DNA of 32,515 nucleotides from a virus, in the IMG/VR virus record IMGVR_UViG_3300028859_000044, positions 1 through 32,515 of that record; one strand, written 5' to 3'. Position numbers and translations under genes: made by a program. The notes under the pieces were generated by a model. It did not search any database. It had not been told where the DNA came from and saw nothing but the letters and a program-made list of their open reading frames with translations. Within the stretch, counting starts at the first letter, position 1. Every line of letters starts with the position of its first letter. Positions 18,057-27,759 of the stretch are shown here, piece after piece.

Positions 18057-18467
18057 TTAGTCTCCTAAAACACTATGGTGAATATTACTAGAATAATGAG
18101 AATGTCCATAACCAGTATTAGCACCACCATCTATTAATAATTTCTTTATAGCAAAATAAGTATCATCATTAATATCGGTTAACCAATCAATAGCAGTTTT
18201 ACCTTGTTTATCTTCTTCATCTACATAAGCGCCAAGTTTAATTAACTCTTTTACTGCTTCTATATCTTTATGTTTAACTGCATCTATTAATTCAGTTGAA
18301 CCATTTTCTGGGCCAGCACCAGATACTCTATTTTTATGATATTTATAATCATATTCTGAATCAGTATCAGTATTAAAACCAGCAATGTTTTCTCTGTTTT
18401 TATAAGCATAATCATATTCTGAATCAGTATCAGTATTAAAATCTTCAAACGTTTTTAATTTTTTCAT
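18057..18467 (-). CDS. Tagged ankyrin-repeat protein, copy 2
   Basis: 136 residues: tag MKKLKTFEDFNTDTDSEY, ankyrin units GSTELIDAVKHKDIEAVKEL and GKTAIDWLTDINDDTYFAIK, ending SNIHHSVLGD. It retains the original C-terminus whose DNA is left untranslated in copy 1. The ankyrin start, promoter elements and terminator are all duplicated, giving a ~0.7-kb tandem unit (compare 17330-17880). No KFNI tail, unlike most tagged genes. Confidence 0.75.
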   Translation of the reverse strand: MKKLKTFEDFNTDTDSEYDYAYKNRENIAGFNTDTDSEYDYKYHKNRVSGAGPENGSTELIDAVKHKDIEAVKELIKLGAYVDEEDKQGKTAIDWLTDINDDTYFAIKKLLIDGGANTGYGHSHYSSNIHHSVLGD

Positions 18468-18484
18468 ATTTTTAATTTTTTTTT

Positions 18485-18552
18485 TGTAATGTTATATATT
18501 AATTAAAAAAATTCATTTTTTAATTTTTTTTTTGTAATGCTATATATTAATT
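18485..18552 (-). promoter_or_regulatory. Two copies of the TGTAATGYTATATATTAATT element
   Basis: 18485-18504 and 18533-18552, upstream of the ankyrin gene starting at 18467, matching the pair at 17799-17865. Confidence 0.5.
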
Positions 18553-18565
18553 AAAAAAATTCATT

Positions 18566-19233
18566 TTTTATTTACCGAACATTACTGTGGTGACTTCAAT
18601 AATTTAACAAAAATTAACTCAAATATATTAGGTAGAATGAATATAAAGCGTTATCTTTGTCTTGATAACATGGACGTAGGATCATGGAGCCCGAGAGCGG
18701 GGTAATACGTAAATGTTAAAAAACTTCTTATTACTTAATGTTAACTTAACAATATACAAATCATTAACAGTTATAGCAGGAAATTAGTATTATACATAAT
18801 ATGTTATTATGCGATTTATGTTAATACATTTATAAATCATTGATACATAGTTATTTAAAATTGAATAATTATATGCATTTTATATACCGTATTAACATCT
18901 ATAATTATGCGTTAATACTGTATATTTCCTGTATATCATTGTAAGTATTTGATTTAAAAGGTGTTGTACATTTGTAAAGAGTTAAATACTTAACAAGTTT
19001 AAAAAGTGTAGGTTAAAACAGTTAAAGTTATAACATTTAAAAATATGTGTTAACATCTACGTAATGCCCCGCTTTGGAGAATATACTCCAGTCATTACAC
19101 TGTCAATCACAATACAAAGATAATACTTTATATTGATTCTACCTAATAATATGTAGTTAAATATCATTAAATCTTTTATAAGTTAAGTATTGTTAATTTT
19201 AACATATCACCACAGTAATATTCGGTAAATAAA
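18566..19233. other. ~670-bp imperfect giant palindrome, no gene
   Basis: Outer ends: TTTACCGAACATTACTGTGG near 18571 faces CCACAGTAATATTCGGTAAA near 19210. Next: ATTAGGTAGAATGAATATAA (~18627) faces the complement of ATATTGATTCTACCTAATAA (~19130). Next: GAGAGCGGGGTAATACGTAA (~18693) faces ACGTAATGCCCCGCTTTGG (~19058). Innermost: GCAGGAAATTAGTATTATAC (~18777) faces GTATATTTCCTGTATATC (~18917). Both arms carry TATCTTTG pointing inward. The arms are 70-85% similar by eye, so the whole could fold as one long hairpin. Candidate MITE-like element, replication origin or paired non-coding RNAs. Confidence 0.65.
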
Positions 19234-19264
19234 TTTTAATATATATGAATAAAAAAAATATAAT

Positions 19265-20707
19265 ATGAGTGATATAATATATTTGGCAAGTGAAGAATGG
19301 GTGACTAATATAATTAGTGGATTAACTGGTCCTACTGGTTCTACTACTGGATTTGATGGTATTGGTACTCAATATTTAAGTGTATTTGGAAAAAGTGATC
19401 CTAACACAAATGGAATAGAATTACAGAATGTATATAATGTTGCAAAGGCTTTAGTGCCTACATTATATAATCAAGTTAATATAATTATATATCCTGGATA
19501 TTATGGAATGTCTTCTAAGTTAATATTAGATACTCCGTATATAAATTTAATATCATCTACTGGAAATATAGATGTTGAAATAGGCTATGATGGTACTAGT
19601 GTAAATTCAGATTATATTACATTATATGGAATCAAATTTCAAGATGGTGGAATAACTATTAATGGAAGCTACCCAAATTTATATATTGAAAATTGTGATC
19701 TTTTTGAAGGAAATATATCAAATACAGGCAGAGAACTTTCAGGAACATTTAAAAATATTAGTGGAAATTCTAATTTGTTTAATGGCTATTCTAAATATTC
19801 TGGAATATTTGAAAATATAGATATGGTAGGTGGACCAATTTTTGGTGGAAGTAACGATGCAGAATTTTCTGGTATATTTAAAAATATAACGATTGGTGGG
19901 GGTGGATCGTTACAAGGAAATATATTCTCAGGTACTTTTAATAATATATCAATAATAAATAATGCGGAAGGATTTAATGGAACTCTTTTTTCTGGTACAT
20001 TTAGCGATATATCTACTTATGTTGGTTTTTATGCCCCATATTGGTCTACTGGAACTACTGAATATAGTGGAACTTTTGATAATATAGTTGGGACTTCTTC
20101 TATTTTTATTTCTAGTTCTAATTATTCTGGTATATTTAAAAATATAAAATCTCCAGTTGCATTTGAATCTGGAAATTATACAGGTGAATTTTTTGATTGC
20201 ATAATAGACAATGGATTTAATAGTAATAATTTAGGAGGACAATATTATAATTGTGTAACTCAAGGCGGATTTAATGGTACTATGTATGGTACGTGTTACA
20301 ATTGTATTGGTAATTTTAGTAGTGTTCAATCAGGAGCAATATTATATAATTGTGTAGGTGCTGGTTCTATTAACGTACAATCAGGAGCAACATTATATAA
20401 TTGTGTAGGTGTTAATTCTTTTAATGATGCAACATTATATAATTGTATTGATGGTAATGGTAAAATTATTGGTGGACCAACAATTAGTGGAGTTTATTAT
20501 CAAGAAGTGACAGGTGTTACTTCAGTGACAGTTTCATTAGATTCACCATTAAATAATACTGGATATACTATAAATATAACACCAGCATCATTAGATTCAG
20601 CTATTCAATATTATATAACTAATTTAACATTGTCTAGTTTTGATATTATATATGTGAGTACTATAACTGGTATAATTTCATTTTATTGGATTATAAATAA
20701 GTCATAA
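19265..20707 (+). CDS. Right-handed beta-helix phage fibre/spike-like protein
   Basis: 480 residues. Start MSDIIYLASEEWVTNIISG shares the LASExWV attachment motif with 5087 and 7336. A short collagen-like GPTGST follows, then a pectate-lyase-type beta-helix: NVYNVAKALVPTLYNQVNII, LYIENCDLFEGNIS, repeated SGTFKNIS / SGIFKNI units, and later ATLYNCVG turns (~345-400). The C-terminal ~75 residues (VTSVTVSLDSPLNNTGYTIN) form a separate cap. Such proteins are typical trimeric tail spikes or fibres; no catalytic site is recognisable. Upstream lies the giant palindrome; downstream a strong terminator. Confidence 0.75.
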   Translation: MSDIIYLASEEWVTNIISGLTGPTGSTTGFDGIGTQYLSVFGKSDPNTNGIELQNVYNVAKALVPTLYNQVNIIIYPGYYGMSSKLILDTPYINLISSTGNIDVEIGYDGTSVNSDYITLYGIKFQDGGITINGSYPNLYIENCDLFEGNISNTGRELSGTFKNISGNSNLFNGYSKYSGIFENIDMVGGPIFGGSNDAEFSGIFKNITIGGGGSLQGNIFSGTFNNISIINNAEGFNGTLFSGTFSDISTYVGFYAPYWSTGTTEYSGTFDNIVGTSSIFISSSNYSGIFKNIKSPVAFESGNYTGEFFDCIIDNGFNSNNLGGQYYNCVTQGGFNGTMYGTCYNCIGNFSSVQSGAILYNCVGAGSINVQSGATLYNCVGVNSFNDATLYNCIDGNGKIIGGPTISGVYYQEVTGVTSVTVSLDSPLNNTGYTINITPASLDSAIQYYITNLTLSSFDIIYVSTITGIISFYWIINKS

Positions 20708-20727
20708 TTATTTAAAAAATGTAATTA

Positions 20728-20759
20728 AAAACTCAGTTAAAATTAATTAACTGAGTTTT
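20728..20759. terminator. Terminator after the beta-helix gene
   Basis: AAAACTCAGTTAA, loop AATTAA, TTAACTGAGTTTT: a 13-bp perfect stem. The inner sequence resembles that of the 3271-3294 terminator behind the other fibre gene. Confidence 0.85.
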
Positions 20760-20763
20760 TAAT

Positions 20764-20775
20764 TTTAATATATAA
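20764..20775 (+). promoter_or_regulatory. A/T box TTTAATATATAA before a tagged gene
   Basis: It lies 4 nt before the ATG at 20780, directly after a terminator, so it must serve the new transcript or its translation start. The same 12-mer, or nearly the same, precedes 27760 and 23610 and is encoded by the KFNI-stop codons of many upstream genes. Confidence 0.6.
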
Positions 20776-20779
20776 CTGC

Positions 20780-21058
20780 ATGAAATATATTAAAGAATTT
20801 GAAAGTAATACTGATAAATATGTAATAGTAACAGATGGTAAAAGAGGATTAGCCGTAGCTATTGATTGTGAAAGTGATCTACAACCTTTTCGTTATATAC
20901 CAGCTATTAATGGCCGTCCAGTTAAAACATATACATTAAAAGAAGCTAAAAAAGCAATATCTAAATTTATTATAGAATATAATAATACGTATAAATTTAG
21001 AATTATGCCAATAGATGATATCAATTTATTAATAAATGTAAATAAATTTAACCTATGA
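20780..21058 (+). CDS. Tagged cassette protein
   Basis: 92 residues: tag MKYIKEFESNTDKYVIV, body with TDGKRGLAVAIDCESDLQPF and a helical YTLKEAKKAISKFIIEYNN, tail NVNKFNL. Resembles a compact alpha/beta domain; no family recognised. ATGA overlap with the next gene through AAATTTAACCTATGAAATAT. Confidence 0.65.
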   Translation: MKYIKEFESNTDKYVIVTDGKRGLAVAIDCESDLQPFRYIPAINGRPVKTYTLKEAKKAISKFIIEYNNTYKFRIMPIDDINLLINVNKFNL

Positions 21059-21327
21059 AATATATTAAAAAATTTGAAGATATATATTTAAGTGATAGTA
21101 AATATAAAGTAGGAGATTATGTTATATCAACTACTAAATACAATAGAAATAAAAGTAATATAAAAGGTATCATATATGAAATTAAATATAATAAACGTAA
21201 TAATTTTTTCGTCTATTATATAAAAGAATATATATCATTTTTAGAAGAAGATGATTTAAGATTAATGACTCCAGATGAAATAGAACAATATGAACTTGAA
21301 AAATTAACTGATAAATTTAATATTTAA
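21055..21327 (+). CDS. Tagged SH3-like KVGDYV-family protein
   Basis: 90 residues: tag MKYIKKFEDIYLSDSKYKVG, then KVGDYVISTTKYN and IKGIIYEIKYN, a divergent member of the SH3-like family found at 23610, 26655-27603 and 28798-29480. The usual YDNIP and YWSKNKEEL blocks are replaced by YYIKEYISFLEEDDLRLM. Tail LTDKFNI. Second gene of a two-gene operon. Confidence 0.65.
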   Translation: MKYIKKFEDIYLSDSKYKVGDYVISTTKYNRNKSNIKGIIYEIKYNKRNNFFVYYIKEYISFLEEDDLRLMTPDEIEQYELEKLTDKFNI

Positions 21328-21330
21328 TAA

Positions 21331-21440
21331 GTTCGGTCAGGGAGAAAATGAACTTTTTTTAAAATGTCTAATATTTAATCAATATTAGACATTTTAAATT
21401 TCTAATAAATTTATTCAAAGTTCGGTCAGGGTGAAAGTGA
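21331..21440 (+). promoter_or_regulatory. Paired motif GTTCGGTCAGGGwGAAA, copies 1 and 2, around a hairpin
   Basis: GTTCGGTCAGGGAGAAAATG at 21331 and GTTCGGTCAGGGTGAAAGTG at 21420, 89 bp apart. Between them a perfect stem AATGTCTAATATT / AATATTAGACATT (about 21361-21393) looks like a terminator for 21055-21327. A related pair at 23390/23478 is 88 bp apart. G-rich and conserved against an A/T background, so probably functional: regulatory site, small RNA or recombination edge. Confidence 0.5.
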
Positions 21441-21480
21441 TATTTTTATTGATTTATACTAAATATTCAATCTATTTTAC

Positions 21481-21488
21481 TATCTTTG
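21481..21488 (+). promoter_or_regulatory. Bacteroidota-type -7 box TATCTTTG
   Basis: 20 nt before the ATG at 21509; same context (TATCTTTGTAAATTAAAT) as at 24523. Confidence 0.7.
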
Positions 21489-21496
21489 TAAATTAA

Positions 21497-22303
<807 letters not shown>

Positions 22304-22334
22304 ATAAAATTATTTTGAAATATAAATGTTGATA

Positions 22335-22622
22335 TTATATATTAAATTGTTTAGCATTATTTCTTATTATATAATCATCAATATCTTTTGATGTGGCTTT
22401 TCTTATTATTAAAGATCTTGGTAATTATATATGATTTATTATCCTTATTTATATCAGTTATTAACCATTTACCTGTGATAAATTGAAGTATTTTACCAAC
22501 CTTTTTATCTTGAGAAAATTCGTTATTTTCAGTATTAAAATAATAATCATATAATACAATATTACCTATACTTGGATTATATTTGTTGATTTTATTATCT
22601 TCAAATGCTCTTCTTTTTTTAT
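22335..22622 (-). pseudogene. Decayed tagged SH3-like cassette gene
   Basis: The junction AAATTTAACATAT is followed by AAAAAAAGAAGAGCATTTGA, i.e. MKKRRAFED with the G of the ATG deleted. The body reads YNPSIGNIVLYDYYFN, DKKVGKILQFITGKWLITDI, then a frameshift near YIITK after which KATSKDIDDYIIRN, NAKQFNI and a stop at 22335 follow. Two lesions (start, frame), tag and tail still readable. It makes up most of the 22304-22618 gap. Confidence 0.65.
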
Positions 22623-22937
22623 ATGTTAAATTTATTTGTTTGTAATATTAATTCTAATTCTTCTTTATTTTTACTCCAATATTCTATATCATCACGTTTA
22701 AATAATATTACATTTATATTGTTTATTTTTTTATCAAATATATCAGCAGGTATATTATCATATGTTATTGCATAAGGATAATATCTCGGTATATAATCAT
22801 TACGAATAATCTTACCTATTTTATTTTTAATAAAATTACCTTCATGAGTAGTATGACCGACCTTGATTGCAAATAACATAATCCCCTATTTCTGGGTTAT
22901 CTTCATTCATTTCATATAATCTAAAATTTGTTATCAT
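22619..22937 (-). pseudogene. Tagged SH3-like KVGDYV-family gene with one frameshift
   Basis: Original ATG at 22937: MITNFRLYEMNEDNPEIGDY then VICNQGRSYYS and a stop in the wrong frame. The rest of the family (NFIKNKIGKIIRNDYIPRYY, YAITYDNIPADIFD, KRDDIEYWSKNKEELELILQ, TNKFNI) continues in the next frame, open from 22879 to 22619. One indel near 22845-22865 explains it. It may be expressed as the C-terminal part only or be inactive. TTAATATATAAATG stands 5 nt before the start. Confidence 0.7.
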
Positions 22938-22979
22938 ACATTTATATATTAATATATTTTTATTAAAAATCACCTTGTG

Positions 22980-23389
22980 AATTTTAATTAAATTGTGTAT
23001 GTTATTTTAACTGTCATTTTGTCATAGTTAATAATAGTTATCTATCTGTATATCAATTAGTTATCTTTAAAAAAAGTTAATTAGTTGATTAGTAATTGAT
23101 TAACTTCAAATTTAGGCGTATTATTTTAGATCGTTAAAAAAAGTGTGGACCACCCTTACTGGTTCATGTTTTTATTTTTACTTTTTAATATATTAATATT
23201 TAATTTATACAGTAAAAATAATGATTACAACATATATTACTCATATTTCAATCAAATTTGCACATTTATAGTATAAATTTATCAGTATATTTTTGCTCTT
23301 TTTTTATAATATTAATAAATTTGTTTATTTATCTGGTTATCAAATGATTGTATCATTTTAAATGATATTTGAATAATTTAGTATATAAA
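22980..23389. other. Intergenic region without a gene
   Basis: No credible frame on either strand. A stem with one wobble around GGACCA CCCTTAC TGGTTC (~23143-23162) flanked by AAAAA and TTTTT could be a terminator. TTTAATATATTAATATT at ~23190 resembles the A/T box but no start follows. Confidence 0.4.
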
Positions 23390-23498
23390 GTTTAGTGAGG
23401 GAGAAAGTAAGTTTTTTATAAATATCTGATAGGTGTTGTATATTAAGGATTTTCAAATTATGATAAATATTTTGGAAGTTTAGTGGGGGAGAAAGTGA
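23390..23498 (+). promoter_or_regulatory. Paired motif GTTTAGTGrGGGAGAAAGT, copies 3 and 4
   Basis: GTTTAGTGAGGGAGAAAGTA at 23390 and GTTTAGTGGGGGAGAAAGTG at 23478, 88 bp apart, related to the pair at 21331/21420. Each copy is followed at once by T-runs. Lies ~110 bp upstream of the tagged gene at 23610. Confidence 0.5.
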
Positions 23499-23594
23499 TA
23501 TTTTTTGAAAAAATCTTGAAAAGGCATGAAAAAACATGATATGGTTGGTATGCGTCTTCAGTTGTGTTGGCTTGATTTTTTAAGTAAATATAAA

Positions 23595-23605
23595 TTAATA
23601 TATAA
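23595..23605 (+). promoter_or_regulatory. A/T box TTAATATATAA
   Basis: 4 nt (GAGT) before the ATG at 23610; it decides the start, since an in-frame ATG at 23526 would add 28 residues before the tag. Confidence 0.55.
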
Positions 23606-23609
23606 GAGT

Positions 23610-23906
23610 ATGAAATTTATAAAAATGTTTGAGTATAATGAGGATAAGCCAAAGGTAGGAGATTATGTTATATGTTTACATGGTGTTTCTAAGGAAGAAA
23701 CTAAATTTCTTCATGATAAGATAGGTAAGATAATTAGGTATTATGGTACTATGGCTTTTGATTATGGAATATATTATGACAATATACCTTTAGGATTATG
23801 TACTGGTAGAGATGAAATAGCACTTCGTGGTATGGATATTAGTTATTGGAGTAATGATAGAGAAGAATTAGAGATGATACTTAATGCAAATAAATTTAAC
23901 ATATAA
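23610..23906 (+). CDS. Tagged SH3-like KVGDYV-family protein
   Basis: 98 residues from 23610: tag MKFIKMFEYNEDKPKVGDYV, then ICLHGVSKEETKF, HDKIGKIIRYYG, YGIYYDNIPLGLC, DISYWSNDREELEMILNANK and KFNI. Typical member: an SH3/KOW-like barrel start (KVGDYVIC), a GKI strand, the YDNIP block and a C-terminal helix before the tail. It is followed two bases later by the LRR gene at 23908. Confidence 0.7.
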   Translation: MKFIKMFEYNEDKPKVGDYVICLHGVSKEETKFLHDKIGKIIRYYGTMAFDYGIYYDNIPLGLCTGRDEIALRGMDISYWSNDREELEMILNANKFNI

Positions 23907-23907
23907 T

Positions 23908-24414
23908 ATGAAGTATATAAAGAAGTTTGAGAGTATTACAACATTATTAAATTGTTCAAATAGACAATTAACTGAGTTACCAGAGTTATTTTATGGATTA
24001 GAAAAATTATATTGTAGTTTTAATGATTTAACTGAGTTACCTGAGTTACCTGAGACTTTACTTGAATTATTTTGTTCTAATAATAATTTACCTGAGTTAC
24101 CTGAGTTACCTAAAAAATTAACGATATTATTATGTAATAATAATAATATAATTGAATTACCTGAATTACCTGATACATTAGATCAATTATATTGTGAAGG
24201 AAATGATTTAACTGAACTACCTGAATTACCTAATAAATTACGAAGATTAGATTGTAGTAATAATAATTTAAGTAAATTACCGATTTTACCTGAATCATTA
24301 GTAGAATTAAATTGTAAATTATGTAATTTACCTTATAAAGATTTGGATGGATATAATGAATGGTTTGATAAAACTTATCCAGAGGTAAAAATGTCTAAAC
24401 AATTTAACCTATAA
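23908..24414 (+). CDS. Tagged LPxLP leucine-rich repeat protein
   Basis: 168 residues from 23908 (MKYIKKFESITTLLNCSNRQ); an in-frame ATG at 23884 lies inside the upstream gene and is rejected. About six LPX units (LTELPELPETLLELFCSNNN), cap LPYKDLDGYNEWFDKTYPEV, tail MSKQFNL. Leu-Pro-Glu-Leu-Pro is encoded by a nearly uniform TTACCTGAGTTACCT word, favouring unit gain and loss. Confidence 0.8.
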   Translation: MKYIKKFESITTLLNCSNRQLTELPELFYGLEKLYCSFNDLTELPELPETLLELFCSNNNLPELPELPKKLTILLCNNNNIIELPELPDTLDQLYCEGNDLTELPELPNKLRRLDCSNNNLSKLPILPESLVELNCKLCNLPYKDLDGYNEWFDKTYPEVKMSKQFNL

Positions 24415-24522
24415 ATTAAATAACTTAAACATTTTAATAATTTTACTTAAAGTTAAGTTATGAAGATAGTAATATTTATGAATAATATAATATCATTTTA
24501 CCTATTATTGAAATATTTTTAT

Positions 24523-24530
24523 TATCTTTG
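24523..24530 (+). promoter_or_regulatory. Bacteroidota-type -7 box TATCTTTG
   Basis: 18 nt before the ATG at 24549. Confidence 0.7.
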
Positions 24531-24533
24531 TAA

Positions 24534-26142
<1,609 letters not shown>

Positions 26143-26171
26143 AAAAAGAAGAACTAAATGTACTTCTTTTT
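26143..26171. terminator. Bidirectional terminator between convergent runs
   Basis: AAAAAGAAG, 11-nt loop, CTTCTTTTT, just after the stop at 26142. Confidence 0.75.
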
Positions 26172-26188
26172 ATTTTTAAATATTTCTA

Positions 26189-26245
26189 TTAATTCTTTCT
26201 AACCTGTTTCTTATAATGATCTTTAAATGTTTTTATATATTTCAT
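26189..26245 (-). CDS. Tag-only minigene
   Basis: ATG at 26245 in a 4-nt overlap with the stop of 26242-26658; 18 codons (MKYIKTFKDHYKKQVRKN), stop at 26189. It carries only the tag and a short basic end. Its end (YKKQVRKN) resembles the end of the remnant at 27616 (YNKNKVRNN). It is last in the leftward operon, like 11729-11800. Probably a cassette stump; could be a translated micropeptide. Confidence 0.45.
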   Translation of the reverse strand: MKYIKTFKDHYKKQVRKN

Positions 26246-26658
26246 ATGTTAAATTTTTTAGCATTCATTTCTATCTCTAATTTTCCATTTTTAGCTTTTT
26301 TTATATAATTAGTAAGCTCATTTTTTACTTCTTTTAATATACTTAAAATTTCTATATAATATTCTTTTGTGTCACCGTATGTATCATAACCTAATTTAAT
26401 AAGTTCTTTATATCTATTTTTTCTATTAATTATTACAGAATCTAAATTAATAATATAATTATCTACTGTAACTATAAAATTATAATCAGGAGTTAACCAT
26501 ATTTTATATGAGTCTGATCCTTGACCTGGTTCAGGGATTGATGTATATAAAAGTTTTATATCATAATCTAAATCTTTTATATTATAAACTGGCAATTCTT
26601 CACATAATACCAAACCCTTATTTGATACATTCTCATACAATTTAAATTTTGTTATCAT
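26242..26658 (-). CDS. Tagged cassette protein, 'YxIxLTxDYNFIV' family
   Basis: 138 residues: tag MITKFKLYENVSNKGLVLCE, YDIKLLYTSIPEPG, YKIWLTPDYNFIVTVDNYII, a long helix with YYIEILSILKEVKNELTNYI and NGKLEIEMNAKKFNI. Same family as 13045 and the C-terminal half of 16392; the tag form MITxFKLYE is shared with 13045 and with its three upstream neighbours. ATGA overlap upstream with 26655. Confidence 0.7.
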   Translation of the reverse strand: MITKFKLYENVSNKGLVLCEELPVYNIKDLDYDIKLLYTSIPEPGQGSDSYKIWLTPDYNFIVTVDNYIINLDSVIINRKNRYKELIKLGYDTYGDTKEYYIEILSILKEVKNELTNYIKKAKNGKLEIEMNAKKFNI

Positions 26659-26981
26659 ATATTAAATTTATTTGCTTGCAATATTTGTTCTAATTCTTTT
26701 TTATCTTTACTCCAATATAATATATCTTCAGAGTTAGTATAATAATTATTATCACCTTCTAAATTAGTATAATAATTAATATTACCTCCAAATTTATAAT
26801 TATAATTTATTGTGTATTTATATGTAGAATCATAATTTATTATCTTACCTATATTATTAATTACAGCGTTTCTGAAAAGTTTATGAGATCCAATTAAAAA
26901 TTTACCGCCGCAAATGACATAGTCACCAACTTCAGGCACTCCATCATTAAGTTTTTCATATAATTTAAAATTTGTTATCAT
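26655..26981 (-). CDS. Tagged SH3-like KVGDYV-family protein
   Basis: 108 residues: tag MITNFKLYEKLNDGVPEVGD, VGDYVICGGKFLIGS, NNIGKIINYD, with a local duplication (INYYTNLEGDNNYYTNSED) in place of the YDNIP block, then ILYWSKDKKELEQILQANKF and the KFNI tail. The duplicated segment suggests recent slippage. One of three consecutive paralogues (26655-27603). Confidence 0.7.
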   Translation of the reverse strand: MITNFKLYEKLNDGVPEVGDYVICGGKFLIGSHKLFRNAVINNIGKIINYDSTYKYTINYNYKFGGNINYYTNLEGDNNYYTNSEDILYWSKDKKELEQILQANKFNI

Positions 26982-27295
26982 AGATTAAATTTATTTGCTT
27001 GCAACATTTGTTCTAATTCTTCTTTATTTTCAGACCAATATATTATATTGTTTCTTTTAACTCCGATAGTTCTTTTTCCTTTAATTATATTATCATATAA
27101 TCTATCTGGTATGTTATCATATGTTATAGCATGAGTATATATCTTATCATAATTTATATTAAGAATTTTACCTATTTTATTTTTAAAAAAATTATCATGA
27201 TTATTATTTTCATGATCGCTACAAATGACATAGTCACCTATATTTGGAGCACCATTATCATTAAGTTTTTCATATAATTTAAAATTTGTTATCAT
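26978..27295 (-). CDS. Tagged SH3-like KVGDYV-family protein
   Basis: 105 residues: tag MITNFKLYEKLNDNGAPNIG, GDYVICSDHENNNHDNF, NKIGKILNINYDK, HAITYDNIPDRLYDNIIKGK, NIIYWSENKEELEQMLQANK, FNL. 4-nt overlaps (ATGA) on both sides; the junction AAATTTAATCTATGATAACA shows how a KFNL end and an MITNF start share bases. Confidence 0.7.
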   Translation of the reverse strand: MITNFKLYEKLNDNGAPNIGDYVICSDHENNNHDNFFKNKIGKILNINYDKIYTHAITYDNIPDRLYDNIIKGKRTIGVKRNNIIYWSENKEELEQMLQANKFNL

Positions 27296-27603
27296 AGATT
27301 AAATTTATTTGTTTGTAATATGGCTTCTAATTCTTCTTTATCCTTACTCCAATATAATATGTCTTTACGTTTAAATAATATAGTAGCAATTTTATTAACT
27401 CTACGATCAATTAAACTATCTGGTATATTATCATATGTTATATAATAAGGATAATAATTACTTTTATCATCTTTAAGAATTTTACCTATATTATTTTCTA
27501 CAAATTCATCACTACTAAAGTCACTTTTTGAACAAATGACATAGTCACCTACTTCAGGCATTCCATCATTAAGTTTTTCATATAATTTAAAATTTGTTAT
27601 CAT
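27292..27603 (-). CDS. Tagged SH3-like KVGDYV-family protein, first of a four-gene operon
   Basis: 103 residues: tag MITNFKLYEKLNDGMPEVGD, YVICSKSDFSSDEF, NNIGKILKDD, YYITYDNIPDSLIDRRVNK, DILYWSKDKEELEAILQTNK, FNL. Its tag-proximal DNA is nearly identical to that of the two following genes, consistent with tandem duplication followed by divergence of the middle. The operon reads 27603 to 26189. Confidence 0.7.
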   Translation of the reverse strand: MITNFKLYEKLNDGMPEVGDYVICSKSDFSSDEFVENNIGKILKDDKSNYYPYYITYDNIPDSLIDRRVNKIATILFKRKDILYWSKDKEELEAILQTNKFNL

Positions 27604-27615
27604 AATATTTCATAT

Positions 27616-27702
27616 TTAGTTATTTCTAACTTTATTTTTATTATAGCTATCAGCTAAATCAGATAAAAATTCGCCGTATCTAGATAAAGCGTTTATTACA
27701 TT
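27616..27702 (-). pseudogene. Headless cassette remnant
   Basis: A minus-strand frame without a usable start reads NVINALSRYGEFLSDLADSY then NKNKVRNN and a stop at 27616. An in-frame TAA lies just before. Its end resembles that of the minigene at 26189. Possibly the body of a tagged gene that lost its tag. Confidence 0.35.
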
Positions 27703-27743
27703 TTCTTATTTTATATATTAATTTAATTTTTTAAATTTAATTT

Positions 27744-27755
27744 TTTAATATATAA
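27744..27755 (+). promoter_or_regulatory. A/T box TTTAATATATAA
   Basis: 4 nt before the ATG at 27760, at a divergent intergenic region with no upstream plus-strand gene. Identical to 20764-20775. Confidence 0.6.
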
Positions 27756-27759
27756 CCAT

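Noticed and set aside
23526-23609. Upstream in-frame starts at 23526, 23884, 6073 and 8716
   Set aside because: They lengthen proteins beyond the conserved family N-terminus; downstream ATGs match the tag or family start and lie at the A/T box or gene junction.
26242-27603. KFNI as a protein sorting or degradation signal
   Set aside because: Possible, but the DNA overlap with the A/T box and next start explains the conservation more simply; 27760 and 18057 lack the tail without other change.
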